64,000 nucleotides of DNA from Agrococcus sp. ARC_14 (GCF_022436485.1 NZ_JAKUDO010000002.1:347681-411680); one strand, 5' to 3'; counted from the stretch's first letter, positions 47,315-57,183 are shown. Notes: generated from the letters alone by a model not told the origin. Made by a program: numbers and translations.

Positions 47315-47881
47315 ATGAGCGCTGGCACCTTCGACGACGTGCGGCGCGCGCGCCGCGTGCTCTGCTTCGGCGCGACCGGCGCGGGCAAGTCGACCATGGC
47401 GCTCGCGCTGGGGGAGCGGCTCGGGCTGCCGGTCACGCTCGTCGACGAGCTCTGCTGGGATCCGGGCTGGACACAGGTGCCCGACGCCGAGCAGCTGCGC
47501 CGTGTGCTCCCGCGCATCCACGATGAGCAGTGGGTCTTCGACTCGCTCTGGTCCTCACACGCCGAGCACGCCTGGGATCGCATCGACGTGATCGTCGCCC
47601 TCGACTACCCGCGCGCCGTGTCGCTCGCGCGACTCATCCGCCGAACCATCCGGCGCATCCGCACCCGTGAGCTCGTCTGCAACGGCAACGTCGAGACGTT
47701 CCCCCGCGCGCTCAGCCGCGACTCGATCATCGCCTGGCACGTCCGCTCCTGGGCGTCGAAGCGCGAGCGGATGCGGGCATGGCACGCGGATGCGTCGGCC
47801 CCGCCGGTGCTGCTGCTGGGACGTCCCGCCGAGGCCGAGGCCCTGCTGCGGCAGCTGGAGGGCGCGCCACCGGCATCCTGA
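47315..47881 (+). CDS. P-loop NTPase, adenylate-kinase-like (topology-modulation type)
   Basis: A 188-residue nucleotide-binding protein with Walker A FGATGAGKSTMALALGERLG (about residues 18-37), the LVDELCWDPGWTQVP segment where a kinase would bind its acceptor, and a Walker-B-like strand VIVALDYPRAVSLARLI. Arg-rich helices follow (LIRRTIRRIRTRELV) as in the lid of adenylate-kinase-like proteins. Such proteins are annotated as DNA topology modulators (FlaR-like) or small kinases; the acceptor is unknown. ATG 47315 follows a TAGCGT box. The gene is single and is followed by the leader region of the ABC exporter operon. Confidence 0.82.
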   Translation: MSAGTFDDVRRARRVLCFGATGAGKSTMALALGERLGLPVTLVDELCWDPGWTQVPDAEQLRRVLPRIHDEQWVFDSLWSSHAEHAWDRIDVIVALDYPRAVSLARLIRRTIRRIRTRELVCNGNVETFPRALSRDSIIAWHVRSWASKRERMRAWHADASAPPVLLLGRPAEAEALLRQLEGAPPAS

Positions 47882-47929
47882 TCGAGCGAATCTTGGTCCA
47901 GGGGCTAGACGCGGCGGCGCACGTTTGCC

Positions 47930-47935
47930 TACACT
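47930..47935 (+). promoter_or_regulatory. Putative -10 box of the ABC exporter transcript
   Basis: TACACT is the best -10 candidate in the 327-base spacer 47882-48208. A start a few bases later would give an untranslated region of about 265 bases before the first exporter gene, enclosing the short leader frame at 47983. Confidence 0.45.
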
Positions 47936-47982
47936 GAAAGGCTGTCCGCGCCACAGGGGAGCGGCCGACCCAGGAGGATGCC

Positions 47983-48060
47983 ATGCGCACGACGACGACC
48001 ACCCCGATCGCTGCCGTCGGCTTCCTCCCCGTCCGCTTCGGACGCGCCGGAGCCCGCTAG
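47983..48060 (+). CDS. Candidate leader peptide (25 aa) upstream of the ABC exporter operon
   Basis: ATG 47983 is preceded at the right distance by CAGGAGG, one of the best ribosome-binding sites in the window. It opens a frame of 25 codons ending at TAG 48058. The peptide starts [14 protein letters not shown], with five Thr codons in a row, and ends with an Arg/Gly/Ala-rich tail ([10 protein letters not shown]). It lies inside a long untranslated region 150 bases before the exporter gene. Short hairpins follow it: GTCCG/CGGAC within the frame, and GGGC/GCCC and GCGAGC/GCTCGC after it. The layout resembles translation-dependent attenuation; no family is recognised and expression is unproven. 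Confidence 0.55.
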   Translation: MRTTTTTPIAAVGFLPVRFGRAGAR

Positions 48061-48208
48061 CAGCAGGGCCTCAGCCCGCCGCGAGCATCGCTCGCCCCGT
48101 CGGTGTCGGTGGCACAACCGAAGATCGACGCAGCACCACCATCTGCGAGCTACCGCTCGCTCCGCTCCACCGCTGACGCACGACGTCGGCGGCCTCGAAG
48201 GATCCCCT

Positions 48209-50116
48209 ATGTCCTCGACGTCCAGCCCGGACCTGCCCAAGCCCGATCCGATCGCCGAGCCCGCGAAGCCGGCCGGTCACCTGCGCGCGCTCAGCCGGCT
48301 CATGCCGTACATCCGCCCGCAGCTGCCGCGCTTCCTCTTCGGCACCCTCGCAGCGCTGCTCTCGGCGCTGCTGAGCCTCGCGACGCCGATGGTGATGCGC
48401 GCGCTCGTCGACGGCCCGCTCGCCAACGCCGACGCGGCCGCCGTCTGGCCCGTCGCGCTGCTCATCCTGGTGCTGGCGCTCGGCGAGGCGTTCTTCGTCT
48501 TCATGCGCCGGTTCCTCGTGACGCTGCCCTCGACGCAGGTCGAGGCGACGATGCGCAGCGCGCTCTACCGCAAGCTGCAGGCGCTGCCCGTGGCCTTCCA
48601 CGACCGCTGGCAGTCGGGCCAGCTGCTCAGCCGCGCCGTGCAGGATCTCGGCATGCTGCGGCGCTTCGCAGCCTTCGGTGCTCCGCTGCTGGTCGTGAAC
48701 TCGATCACACTCGTCGTGGGCATCGTCATCCTGTTCGTCTGGAGCCCGCTGCTGGCGAGCATCTTCGTCGTGCTGTCGGCGCCGATCGCCTGGGTCGCGC
48801 TGCGCTTCGAGCAGCGCTACCACCTGGTCTCGCGCTCGGCGCAGGATCAGGCCGGCGACCTCGCGACCACCGTCGAGCAGTCGATCCACGGCATCCGCGT
48901 GCTCAAGGCATTCGGCCGCGGCCGCCACGCGCTCGAGGGATTCACGGCGCAGGCCTCGAAGCTCCGCGAGACCGAGATCGACAAGGCCCGCATGGACGGC
49001 TACCTGTGGATGTGGCTCACGATCGTGCCCTACATCTCCTACGCGGTCTGCCTGTTCGTCGGCGTCGGTCTCGCCGCCGACGGCCAGCTCTCGGTCGGCA
49101 CGCTCGCCGCGTTCTTCGCGATCGCGATGGTGCTCAACTGGCCCATCGAGTCGATCGGCTTCCTGTTCGCGTTCCTCATCGACGCGTCGAACGCCTCGCG
49201 CCGCTTCCACGAGATCACCGACTCCGAGAACTCCATCGTGGACCCGGCGGCTCCCACGACGATCGCCGAGCCCAGGGGCTCGCTGGTGTTCGAGGATGTG
49301 CACTTCCGCTACCAGGACGCGCAGAGCCACGAGCGCGACCTGGTCGATGGCGCGACGCTCGAGCTGCAGCCGGGCGAGACGATGGCGCTCATCGGCATCA
49401 CGGGCTCGGGCAAGACGACGCTCACGGCCCTGCCGACCCGCCTCTACGACGTCACCGGTGGCCGCGTGCTGCTCGACGGCGTCGACGTGCGCGACCTCAC
49501 CCTCAAGGAGCTGCGCACGCACGTGGCGATGGCCTTCGAGGATGCGACGCTGTTCTCGGCCTCGGTGCGCGACAACGTGCTCATGGGTGCTCCGGATGCG
49601 TCTGAAGAGGCTCTGGACCGTGCCCTCGCGATCGCGCAGGCCGGGTTCGCACGCGAGCTGCCCAAGGGACTCGACACCGAGATCGGCGAGGAGGGCCTCT
49701 CGCTCTCCGGCGGCCAGCGGCAGCGCCTCGCGCTCGCCCGCGCGGTCGCCGCCGCGCCCGCGGTGCTCGTGCTCGACGACCCGCTCTCGGCGCTCGACGT
49801 CGAGACGGAGGCACTCGTCGAGGACGCGCTGCGCAGCGTGCTCGGCACCACCACCGCGCTCATCGTCGCCCACCGCCCGAGCACCGTGCAGCTCGCCGAC
49901 CGCGTCGCGCTCGTGCGCGACGGCAGGATCGACGACGTCGGCACGCACTCCGAGCTGCTGGCCCGCAACGACCACTACCGCTTCGTGATCTCGAGCCTCG
50001 AGGAGACCGAGCGCGACCGCCAGTCGATCGAGGCCGTCACCGGATCGATGGAGATCGTCGACCTCAGCGATCTCGATGACTTGGATACGCAGACTTCAGA
50101 GGAGGTGTCCCGATGA
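48209..50116 (+). CDS. Heterodimeric ABC exporter subunit with degenerate nucleotide site
   Basis: A 635-residue half-transporter with six transmembrane helices (about residues 35-330) and a C-terminal nucleotide-binding domain. Walker A is GITGSGKTT (about 396). The Q-loop position reads [10 protein letters not shown], with Glu for Gln. The signature is a canonical [10 protein letters not shown], and Walker B ends [12 protein letters not shown] with Asp in place of the catalytic Glu; the switch His is present (IVAHRPSTV). This asymmetry is the mark of heterodimeric exporters such as TM287/288 or BmrCD. ATG 48209 has GAAGGA upstream; the frame extends further up but the family start fits here. 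The partner gene overlaps by four bases. Confidence 0.92.
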   Translation: MSSTSSPDLPKPDPIAEPAKPAGHLRALSRLMPYIRPQLPRFLFGTLAALLSALLSLATPMVMRALVDGPLANADAAAVWPVALLILVLALGEAFFVFMRRFLVTLPSTQVEATMRSALYRKLQALPVAFHDRWQSGQLLSRAVQDLGMLRRFAAFGAPLLVVNSITLVVGIVILFVWSPLLASIFVVLSAPIAWVALRFEQRYHLVSRSAQDQAGDLATTVEQSIHGIRVLKAFGRGRHALEGFTAQASKLRETEIDKARMDGYLWMWLTIVPYISYAVCLFVGVGLAADGQLSVGTLAAFFAIAMVLNWPIESIGFLFAFLIDASNASRRFHEITDSENSIVDPAAPTTIAEPRGSLVFEDVHFRYQDAQSHERDLVDGATLELQPGETMALIGITGSGKTTLTALPTRLYDVTGGRVLLDGVDVRDLTLKELRTHVAMAFEDATLFSASVRDNVLMGAPDASEEALDRALAIAQAGFARELPKGLDTEIGEEGLSLSGGQRQRLALARAVAAAPAVLVLDDPLSALDVETEALVEDALRSVLGTTTALIVAHRPSTVQLADRVALVRDGRIDDVGTHSELLARNDHYRFVISSLEETERDRQSIEAVTGSMEIVDLSDLDDLDTQTSEEVSR

Positions 50117-51921
50117 GCGTCCAGGGTGTCCAGGGCGAAGACCGCTCCGACTACACCAAGGCGGAGTCGAAGCTCATCCGCGCGCGCTCGCGCCGGCTGC
50201 TCGGCTCGCTGCTGAAGCCGCACATGCGGCGGATCGTGCTGACGATGATCCTGGTGGTCATCTCGGTCGCCGCGGGCATCGCCGGCCCCATGATCATCGC
50301 CTTCGGCATCGACCACGGCCTGTCGGCGATCATCGATCAGGCCGACTGGATGCCGCTGTGGGGCGCGACGATCATCTACATCGTCGCCGCGATCGTCTCC
50401 GGCGTGCTGATGTTCCTCTACACGGTGAGCGTCGCGCGCATCAGCCAGACGGTGCTGTTCGACCTGCGCCGCAGGCTGTTCGAGCATTCGCAGCGCCTCA
50501 GCCTCGAGTTCCACGAGAACTACACCTCGGGTCGCATCATCGCGCGCCAGACGAGCGATCTCGAGTCGATCCGCGACCTGCTCGACCAGGGGCTCAACGA
50601 GCTCGTGCGGGGCATCCTGTTCATGGGCTTCACGGCCGTCGCCATGATGATCCTCGACCCGTTGTCGGGCCTCATCATCGGCGTCGCGCTCATCCCCGCG
50701 ATCATCCTCACGCGGTGGTTCCAGGTGCGCTCCACGAAGCTGTTCCGCCAGACCCGCACGACGAGCGCACGCATGATCGTGCACTTCGTCGAGACCATGA
50801 CGGGCATCCGCGCTGTGAAGGCGTTCCGCAAGGAGCCCGCGAACCAGAGCGAGTTCGATCAGCGCGTCGACGACTACCGCGACGCGAACTTCCGCACGAT
50901 CAACATCTTCGGCATCTACGAGCCAGGCATCATGGCGATCGGCGCGATCACGCTCGCGACGCTCATCCTGGTCGGCGGTCTGCGGGTCGTCGACGGCTCG
51001 CTCGAGATCGGCGCGCTGCTGGGCATCGCGCTCTACGCGCGCAACTTCTTCCAGCCCATCCAGGGCATCGGGATGTTCTTCAACGGCTATCAGGCGGCAT
51101 CCGCTGCGCTCGAGAAGATCTCCGGCGTGCTGGAGGAGGAGCCGACGGTGCGCGAGCCGCGCGAGCCTCAGGCGCTGCCCGTCTCGCGCGGCCAGATCGA
51201 CTTCGACGACGTCGAGTTCTCGTACGACAACGGCAAGACGGTGCTGCCCGACTTCGCGCTGCACATCCCCTCTGGGCAGACGATCGCGCTGGTCGGCACC
51301 ACGGGCGCAGGCAAGTCGACGCTCGCGAAGCTGATCTCGCGCTTCTACGACCCGACGAATGGCTCCGTGCAGCTCGACGGGGTCGACCTGCGCCAGCTGG
51401 CGAACGACGACCTGCGCCGGGCGGTGGTGATGGTGACGCAGGAGGCCTACCTCTTCTCGGGCACCGTCGCCGACAACATCGCGCTCGGCCGCCCGGGCGC
51501 GAGCCCAGACGAGATCGAGGGGGCCGCGCGGGCGGTCGGCGCGCACGAGTTCATCACGGCGCTGCCCGATGGCTATGACACCGACGTCGCCAAGCGCGGC
51601 GGCCGCGTGAGCGCGGGGCAGCGGCAGCTGCTCTCGTTCGCCCGCGCGTTCCTCGCCGACCCGCGCGTGCTCATCCTCGATGAGGCGACCGCGTCGCTCG
51701 ACATCCCGTCGGAGCGGCTGGTGCAGGAGGGTCTGACGACGCTGCTGGCAGACCGCACGGCGATCATCATCGCCCACCGGCTCTCGACGGTCGCGATCGC
51801 CGACAGGGTGCTCGTGATGGAGCACGGCCGCATCATCGAGGACGGCAGCCCCGAAGAGCTCATCGCACAGGGTGGCAAGTTCGCCTCGCTCCACAGGGCG
51901 TGGCGGGAGTCGCTGGTCTGA
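50113..51921 (+). CDS. Heterodimeric ABC exporter subunit with catalytic Walker B
   Basis: The partner half-transporter, 602 residues. Its nucleotide-binding domain has Walker [12 protein letters not shown]-loop [12 protein letters not shown] and Walker [13 protein letters not shown] with the catalytic Glu (about residue 524), but its signature is RVSAGQRQ instead of LSGGQ. The one fully competent ATP site is thus formed by this subunit's Walker motifs and the other subunit's LSGGQ, the expected pattern for a heterodimer. The transported compound (drug, lipid or peptide) is unknown. The ATG overlaps the stop of the first gene (ATGA), so they are made in equal amounts. A family B hairpin follows the stop. 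Confidence 0.93.
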   Translation: MSVQGVQGEDRSDYTKAESKLIRARSRRLLGSLLKPHMRRIVLTMILVVISVAAGIAGPMIIAFGIDHGLSAIIDQADWMPLWGATIIYIVAAIVSGVLMFLYTVSVARISQTVLFDLRRRLFEHSQRLSLEFHENYTSGRIIARQTSDLESIRDLLDQGLNELVRGILFMGFTAVAMMILDPLSGLIIGVALIPAIILTRWFQVRSTKLFRQTRTTSARMIVHFVETMTGIRAVKAFRKEPANQSEFDQRVDDYRDANFRTINIFGIYEPGIMAIGAITLATLILVGGLRVVDGSLEIGALLGIALYARNFFQPIQGIGMFFNGYQAASAALEKISGVLEEEPTVREPREPQALPVSRGQIDFDDVEFSYDNGKTVLPDFALHIPSGQTIALVGTTGAGKSTLAKLISRFYDPTNGSVQLDGVDLRQLANDDLRRAVVMVTQEAYLFSGTVADNIALGRPGASPDEIEGAARAVGAHEFITALPDGYDTDVAKRGGRVSAGQRQLLSFARAFLADPRVLILDEATASLDIPSERLVQEGLTTLLADRTAIIIAHRLSTVAIADRVLVMEHGRIIEDGSPEELIAQGGKFASLHRAWRESLV

Positions 51922-51960
51922 CAGGAGTCCCCCGTCCGACGGGGTGCTGGCCGCACGTCA

Positions 51961-51995
51961 GCGCATCGAGACGGCCTCGCAGCGTCTCGATGCGC
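51961..51995. terminator. Family B hairpin between ABC exporter and GNAT gene
   Basis: GCGCATCGAGACG (51961-51973) pairs perfectly with CGTCTCGATGCGC (51983-51995). It shares TCGAGACG with the family B elements and stands between convergent genes, so it may double as terminator. Confidence 0.7.
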
Positions 51996-52032
51996 GGCCA
52001 CCGGCCGCCGCCCGACGAACGCGCGTCGCGCG

Positions 52033-52479
52033 TCAGATCGCCTTGCGCCCGATCGCCTCGCCGTACTCGTTCTCGCCCGTGACCTCGAAGCCGACGGCCT
52101 GGAAGAAGTTGCCCGGCCCGAGCTCGCCCTTCTCCCACACGGCGTAGATGCTGTCGAAGCCGAGGCGCTGTGCCTCCGCCGCGACCTGGTCGACCATGAA
52201 CGTGCCGACGCCCTTGCGCTGCGCGGTGCCCGCGACGTACATGCGGAGGATGCTGGAGCGGTACTCGACGTGGTCGACCTCTGGGTCGAAGTTCGCCATC
52301 ACGAACGCGACCGGCTCGTCGCCGTCAAAGATGACGCGCTGCCACGCGCTCTGCGTGTTGACGAACTCCTCGAGGCGGGCGTTGCCCGCGAGGAAGGCCT
52401 CCTGGCCTCGCTTCAGCGTCATGCCGTTGGCCGCCACGACGTTCGCGGCTGACAGCTCTTCGAGGCGCAGAGTCTCCAT
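52033..52479 (-). CDS. GNAT family N-acetyltransferase
   Basis: A 148-residue acetyltransferase. The acetyl-CoA signature is ILRMYVAGTAQRKGVGTFMV (QRKGVG, about residues 89-94), followed by the C-terminal strands GFDSIYAVWEKGELGPGNFF and the GFEVTGENEYGEA tail, similar to PaiA or spermidine-acetyltransferase relatives. The substrate is not known. ATG 52479 is the first start in frame and leaves a normal-length protein. It is convergent with the ABC exporter and lies 58 bases downstream of the pfkB-type gene on the same strand, so the two might be co-transcribed. Confidence 0.88.
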   Translation of the reverse strand: METLRLEELSAANVVAANGMTLKRGQEAFLAGNARLEEFVNTQSAWQRVIFDGDEPVAFVMANFDPEVDHVEYRSSILRMYVAGTAQRKGVGTFMVDQVAAEAQRLGFDSIYAVWEKGELGPGNFFQAVGFEVTGENEYGEAIGRKAI

Positions 52480-52537
52480 GCGCACACCGTACCAGCGCCC
52501 GCCCCGCCGCCACATAGGAGCGGGCTGAGGCTGCGCG

Positions 52538-53482
52538 TCAGCCGATCGGAGTGATGCGGATGCCTGCGGCGAGGTCTGCGGGATCGGCGATCGAGCCCGC
52601 CTGGGGCGACAGCACTGCGGCACTCGACCACGCGGTCGCACGCGCCAGCTGCTCCTCGAGCGTCGCACCCTCGGCGATCGCCTGGGCCAGGGCCGCCACG
52701 GCAGCATCGCCGGCGCCGGTGGGGTTGCCGTCGAGCACGCGGCCGATCTGCGCGTGCCAGGCACGGCCGTCCGGCTGCACCGCGAGCATGCCCTCGATGT
52801 CGAGCGAGGCGAAGACGGTGCCGGTGCCGGATGCCGCCAGCCTGCGCGCGGCGTCGAGCGGATCCGAGCCGCCCATGGCGTCGAGGAGCTCGTGCCGGTT
52901 GGGCTTGACCGCGGTGGCACCCGCCGCCATCGCCTGCCGCAGCTGCTCGCCGCCGACGTCGACGATCACGGGCTTGCCGGCCGCGGCGGCGACCTCGACG
53001 ACGCTCGCGCAGAAGCCGCCGGGCGTCTGTGGCGGGAGCGAGCCGGAGGAGACGACGACGCGTGCTGCCGGCGCCTCGGCGCGCACGACCTCGAGCAGCC
53101 TGCTCCAGTCGTCCGGCGAGATCGCGCTGCCGCGCTCGTTGAGGTTGGTGGTGCCTGCCGGCGTGACGATCGCGGTGGTGCGGCGGGTCGGCGACTCGAC
53201 CTCGATGAGGCGGTGCGCGATCTCGGAGCGGTCGAGGTCATGCACGAACAGCACCCGCACCGGGCCGCCGATCGGCGCGATCACGATCGCGGGCTCGTGG
53301 TGCTGATGCAGCACGCGCGCGACGTTGACGCCCTTGCCGCCAGCACGCGCGAGACCGGTCTCGACGCGGTGGCTGGTGCCGATCCGCAGCTCGTCCATCG
53401 TGTAGGTGATGTCGATCGCGGGATTCGTCGTGAGGCACAGGATCGGCGCTGCTGCGCGCGGATCGCCCGTGGCTGTGCCCAT
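52538..53482 (-). CDS. PfkB family hexose (1-phosphofructokinase-like) kinase
   Basis: A 314-residue sugar kinase of the ribokinase/PfkB fold. The N-terminal signature is GLARAGGKGVNVARVLHQH (about residues 44-62), and the C-terminal catalytic signature is GNPTGAGDAAVAALAQA, whose Asp is the base. It resembles 1-phosphofructokinase or tagatose-6-phosphate kinase, but the substrate lid differs from both. It is transcribed divergently from the ROK-regulated amino-sugar operon with a 143-base spacer, so it may act on a product of that pathway (inference). ATG 53482 has GGAGGGAG upstream. Confidence 0.85.
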   Translation of the reverse strand: MGTATGDPRAAAPILCLTTNPAIDITYTMDELRIGTSHRVETGLARAGGKGVNVARVLHQHHEPAIVIAPIGGPVRVLFVHDLDRSEIAHRLIEVESPTRRTTAIVTPAGTTNLNERGSAISPDDWSRLLEVVRAEAPAARVVVSSGSLPPQTPGGFCASVVEVAAAAGKPVIVDVGGEQLRQAMAAGATAVKPNRHELLDAMGGSDPLDAARRLAASGTGTVFASLDIEGMLAVQPDGRAWHAQIGRVLDGNPTGAGDAAVAALAQAIAEGATLEEQLARATAWSSAAVLSPQAGSIADPADLAAGIRITPIG

Positions 53483-53596
53483 CGTGCTCCCTCCGCGCCG
53501 GCCTGCGACGATCCTCCCGCATCCGCTGGACGCGCGCGACCGCAGCGGCGTGCACGAGCCATCGTTACGGTTTCGTGACCCCAGCGGTCTTGTGGA

Positions 53597-53627
53597 ATGT
53601 TTGTTTGGAAGGTGTACTAACAAACAT
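53597..53627. promoter_or_regulatory. Putative ROK repressor operator over the promoter and start codon
   Basis: A perfect 9-bp inverted repeat, ATGTTTGTT (53597-53605) and AACAAACAT (53619-53627), has a 13-base spacer. It covers the likely -10 (TACTAA, 53615-53620) and the first bases of ATG 53626. The TTTGTT/AACAAA arms resemble NagC/Mlc-type ROK operators. Confidence 0.65.
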
Positions 53628-54807
53628 GACGGGGTTGATGACGACGCAGTCGAGAGCACGGCGGGATGCGGCCATCGCATTGCCGCACGACGCGTTCGCG
53701 ATGGGTGCGCGGCGACGTGCGAAGGTGCTGCCGGAGCACGCCAGGGCCCACAACCGCACCCTCGTGCTGCAGACGCTGCTCGATGCAGGGCCCAGCTCGC
53801 GTGCCGACCTCGCCAGGGCCACGATGCTCACGCGAGTCACGGTCTCCGACCTCGTCGCCGAGCTGCTGCGCGAAGGGCTGCTGGTCGAGCTCGGCCCGAG
53901 CGAGGCCGCGCGGCCCGGCAAGCCCGCGACGCTGCTCGACCTCGCCCACGAGCGCTTCGAGCTGATCGCCCTCGACCTCTCGGAGCCGCACCGGTTCCGG
54001 GGTGCGGTGGTGCGTCTCGACGGCACGGTCGCCGAGCGGCTCGAGCGCGAGATCGGCGAGGCGGTGGGGGATGCCGCCCTCGAGCACGCGATCGAGCTCG
54101 GCCGGGCGCTGGTCGCCCGCGCACAGCGCACGGTGCTCGGCATCGGCGTCGGCACCCCCGGCATCGTCGACGCGGACGGTGTCGTGCACCAGGCACCCAA
54201 CCTCGGCTGGCACGAGCTGCCGATGCGCGAGCGCCTCGCGGAGGCCCTCGCGCTGCCGGTGCACGTGGCGAACGACGCGAACATCGCGCTGCTTGCCGAG
54301 CTCTCGAGCTCCGGTGCCGAGACGCTGCTCGTCGTGCGCATCGGCCTCGGTGTCGGCGCCGGCGTCGCGATCGCCGGCATGCCGGTGCGGGGCGACCGCT
54401 CTGCGGCCGGCGAGATCGGCCACGTGACCATCGGCACCGACGGCGGCCCGCGCTGCGCGTGCGGGCGCGACGGCTGCCTGGAGGCCTGGCTGTCGGCTCC
54501 GCGGCTGCGCGCCGCGATCGAGGAGGCGGGGCCCGCGGAGCGGGAGCGCGTGCTCGAGGAGGCAGGGCGTCGGCTCGGCATCGCTGTCGCGCCGATCGTC
54601 GGCGCGATCGACGTGCGCCGCATCGTCATGAGCGGGCCTGCAGATCTGGTCGCCGGCACGCTGCTCGACGCCGCGGCGACCACGCTGCGCGAGCGCACGC
54701 TCGACGAAGGCGACGGCATCGTCGTCGCGATGACCGAGCACGGCGACGACGTCGTCGTGCGGGGCGCAGCATTGCTCGTGCGCGCCGGAGAGCTCGGGGT
54801 CTCGTAG
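53626..54807 (+). CDS. ROK family transcriptional regulator
   Basis: The probable repressor of the amino-sugar operon that follows. The 393-residue protein has a winged HTH (SSRADLARATMLTRVTVSDLVAEL, about residues 50-75) and a ROK sugar-binding domain with LGIGVGTPGIVDADG, GEIGHVTIG and the zinc motif CACGRDGCLEAW. The kinase-type nucleotide site is degenerate, as in regulators. ATG 53626 is taken because TACTAA ends five bases before it; ATG 53638 is an alternative. It probably binds the palindrome at 53597-53627 and so controls itself, and it may also influence the divergent kinase gene. The binding-protein gene starts 52 bases after its stop. Confidence 0.88.
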   Translation: MTGLMTTQSRARRDAAIALPHDAFAMGARRRAKVLPEHARAHNRTLVLQTLLDAGPSSRADLARATMLTRVTVSDLVAELLREGLLVELGPSEAARPGKPATLLDLAHERFELIALDLSEPHRFRGAVVRLDGTVAERLEREIGEAVGDAALEHAIELGRALVARAQRTVLGIGVGTPGIVDADGVVHQAPNLGWHELPMRERLAEALALPVHVANDANIALLAELSSSGAETLLVVRIGLGVGAGVAIAGMPVRGDRSAAGEIGHVTIGTDGGPRCACGRDGCLEAWLSAPRLRAAIEEAGPAERERVLEEAGRRLGIAVAPIVGAIDVRRIVMSGPADLVAGTLLDAAATTLRERTLDEGDGIVVAMTEHGDDVVVRGAALLVRAGELGVS

Positions 54808-54859
54808 CCCCGGAACGCGCGGCGACGCCGGTCGCCGCGGCACAGGAGAGGAACCATCC

Positions 54860-56134
54860 ATGAAGAACAAGGCGATCGCGGCGCTCGGCGTCGTGGGAGT
54901 GCTCGCCATCACGGGCTGCAGTGCCGCAGCCGGTGACGAAGAGCCCAGCGAATCGGCCGAGAGCGCAGAGCTGCGCGTCTGGCTGGTCGGTACGGACACG
55001 CCGGAGGCAGCCCGCCAGCTGCTCATCGACACCTTCGAGGCCGACCACCCCGGTTCGACCCTGGTGATCGAGGAGCAGTCCTGGGACGGACTCGTCGACC
55101 GGCTCACCACCGCGCTGTCGGGCTCCGACAGCCCTGACATCGTCGAGATCGGCAACACCCAGGCACCCGCGTTCACCACCGCGGGCGCATTCCTGGATCT
55201 GACCGAGCACGCCGAGCAGCTGCATGCCGACGACCTGCTGCCGGGCTTCATCGACATCGGCACACTCGACGGCAGCCTCTACGCCCCGCCGCTCTACTCC
55301 GGTTCGCGCCTGGTGTTCTACGACACGGCCGTGTACGAGGAGGCGGGCCTCGAGGTGCCGACCACGCTCGACGAGTACGTCTCCAACGCCGTCACGCTCG
55401 CCGAGGCGAACCCGGATGCCTCCGGGCTGTGGTGGCCCGGCCAGGACTGGTACAACGCGCTGCCCTTCGTCTGGGAGCACGGCGGCGAGATCGCAGTGCC
55501 CGAGGGCGAGGGCTGGGACGCGCAGCTCTCGAGCGACGCCTCGATCGCTGGCCTCGAGCAGGTGCAGCAGGTGATGCAGGAGGCATCCCGTGCGCCCGTC
55601 GACGGCAACGAGACCAACCCGCAGGTCGGCTACTGCGACGGCACCAGCCTGCAGATCTCGGCGCCCAGCTGGGTGCAGTGGTCGATCCTGGCACCCGCCG
55701 ACGCCGAGGCGCCCGGCTGCCCGGATGCCGAGGAGACGCTCGGCGTCTACGCCATGCCCGGCATGGATGGCGGCGCGGCACAGGTCTTCGCCGGCGGCTC
55801 GAACATCGCGATCTCCGCGGGGACCGAGCACCCGGAGCTGGCCGTCGACGCGCTCTCGATCATCCTGGGCGACGAGTTCCAGACCGTCTACGGCGAGAAC
55901 GGCCTCGTGCCGGCACGTGTGTCGCTCGCGAGCACGCTCGGCACCGACGCGGTCGCGGAGGCGTCCAGCGAGGCAGCCGCCAGCGCGCGCCTGACGCCTG
56001 CATCGCCTCGCTGGGCCGATGTCGAGGCGGCTGGCCTGCTGCAGGATCTGTTCGTCAACATCGCGCAGGGCGGCGACGTCCGCGCACTCGCCGAGCAGGC
56101 GGATGCCGACATCGAATCCATCCTGAACGGCTGA
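54860..56134 (+). CDS. Sugar ABC transporter substrate-binding lipoprotein
   Basis: An extracellular family 1 solute-binding protein of 424 residues. The lipoprotein signal ends VLAITGC (Cys about residue 20), and an acidic linker follows. The MalE-like fold shows LRVWLVGTDTPEAARQLLID, DIVEIGNTQAPAFTTAGAFLDL and YAPPLYSGSRLVFYDTAVYEEAG. Its neighbours (two permeases, a beta-N-acetylhexosaminidase-like GH3 and a ROK kinase) point to an amino-sugar oligosaccharide such as chitobiose or GlcNAc-MurNAc as ligand; this is inference. ATG 54860 has GGAGAGGA upstream. No ATPase gene is in the operon, so a shared MsmK-like ATPase is expected elsewhere. Confidence 0.92.
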   Translation: MKNKAIAALGVVGVLAITGCSAAAGDEEPSESAESAELRVWLVGTDTPEAARQLLIDTFEADHPGSTLVIEEQSWDGLVDRLTTALSGSDSPDIVEIGNTQAPAFTTAGAFLDLTEHAEQLHADDLLPGFIDIGTLDGSLYAPPLYSGSRLVFYDTAVYEEAGLEVPTTLDEYVSNAVTLAEANPDASGLWWPGQDWYNALPFVWEHGGEIAVPEGEGWDAQLSSDASIAGLEQVQQVMQEASRAPVDGNETNPQVGYCDGTSLQISAPSWVQWSILAPADAEAPGCPDAEETLGVYAMPGMDGGAAQVFAGGSNIAISAGTEHPELAVDALSIILGDEFQTVYGENGLVPARVSLASTLGTDAVAEASSEAAASARLTPASPRWADVEAAGLLQDLFVNIAQGGDVRALAEQADADIESILNG

Positions 56135-56235
56135 TCCGCACCGGTCGCGGCCGACGCATCCGTGTCGGCCGCGACCGCCGTGCCATGACCGAACCCGCGG
56201 AGTGAGATCCGCCGATCGCCCCGAGGAGGACGGCG

Positions 56236-57183
56236 ATGCTCGAAGTCGAGACCGTGGTCGCGCCGGCCCGCCCGCCGCGCGCACCGCGAGCCAGGAGGCG
56301 CGCCGGCGCCCTGCCACTGCTGCTGCTCGCGCCCGCGACCGCCGTCGTCGCCGCCGTGATCGGCTGGCCGCTCGTGCAGCTGGCGCTGCTGTCGTTCCAG
56401 GAGTTCGGGCGTGCGCAGGTGTTCGGGCAGCCCGCCGAATGGGTCTGGCTCGACAACTACATCGCAGTGCTGGGCGATGGCGTGTTCTGGGCGGTGCTCT
56501 GGCGCACCGTGGCCTTCGCGGCAGTCTGCGTCGTCAGCACGATGCTGCTGGGCATCGGGCTCGCGCTGCTCATGCAGCGGCTGCCGAAGCCGTTCCGCAT
56601 CCTCATGAGCGTCGGGCTGCTGCTCGCCTGGGCGATGCCGGCGCTCACCGCGACGATCGTGTGGGGGTGGATGTTCGACACCGACTACGGAGTCGTGAAC
56701 GGGATGCTGCGCGACGTGCTCGGGCTGGCCGACTTCGATCGCCGGTCGTGGCTGATCGACCCGCTGGGCTTCTTCACGGTGGCCACGATCGTGATCGTCT
56801 GGGGCGCGGTGCCGTTCGTCGCGTTCATGGTGTTCGCCGGCCTCACGCAGGTGCCGGAGGAGCAGATGGAGGCCGCCGCGCTCGACGGCGCGGGCCCGGT
56901 GAAGCGCTTCTCGGCCATCGTGCTCCCGCAGCTGGCACCCATCCTCGTCATCGCCACGATCCTGCAGCTGATCTGGGACCTGCGGGTGTTCACGCAGATC
57001 TTCGCTCTGCAGGACATCGGCGGCATCCGGGCTGAGACCTCGACGCTCGGGGTGTACATCTACCAGACCGCGATCTCCGGCGGCGACTTCGGCACCGGCG
57101 GCGCGCTCGCCATGATCACGATGCTCGTCATCATGCTGATCGCCTTCCCGCTCATGCGCCGGATGCTCAGGAGCGAGTCGTGA
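56236..57183 (+). CDS. Carbohydrate ABC transporter permease, MalF type
   Basis: The first membrane subunit of the sugar importer, 315 residues with six helices. It has the EAA loop EQMEAAALDGAGPVKRFSAIVLPQLAP (about residues 210-236), which contacts the ATPase. The N-terminus starts MLEVETVVAPARP and is Arg/Ala-rich before the first helix (ALPLLLLAPATAVVAAVIGW). ATG 56236 has GAGGAGGA upstream. It lies 101 bases after the binding protein and overlaps the next permease gene by four bases. Confidence 0.92.
   Translation: MLEVETVVAPARPPRAPRARRRAGALPLLLLAPATAVVAAVIGWPLVQLALLSFQEFGRAQVFGQPAEWVWLDNYIAVLGDGVFWAVLWRTVAFAAVCVVSTMLLGIGLALLMQRLPKPFRILMSVGLLLAWAMPALTATIVWGWMFDTDYGVVNGMLRDVLGLADFDRRSWLIDPLGFFTVATIVIVWGAVPFVAFMVFAGLTQVPEEQMEAAALDGAGPVKRFSAIVLPQLAPILVIATILQLIWDLRVFTQIFALQDIGGIRAETSTLGVYIYQTAISGGDFGTGGALAMITMLVIMLIAFPLMRRMLRSES

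Noticed and set aside
47978..48208. An N-terminal extension of 77 residues to the first ABC exporter subunit
   Set aside because: The extension is Arg/Ser-rich and unlike any exporter N-terminus. ATG 48209 has GAAGGA upstream and fits the family; the leader frame at 47983 is in another frame.
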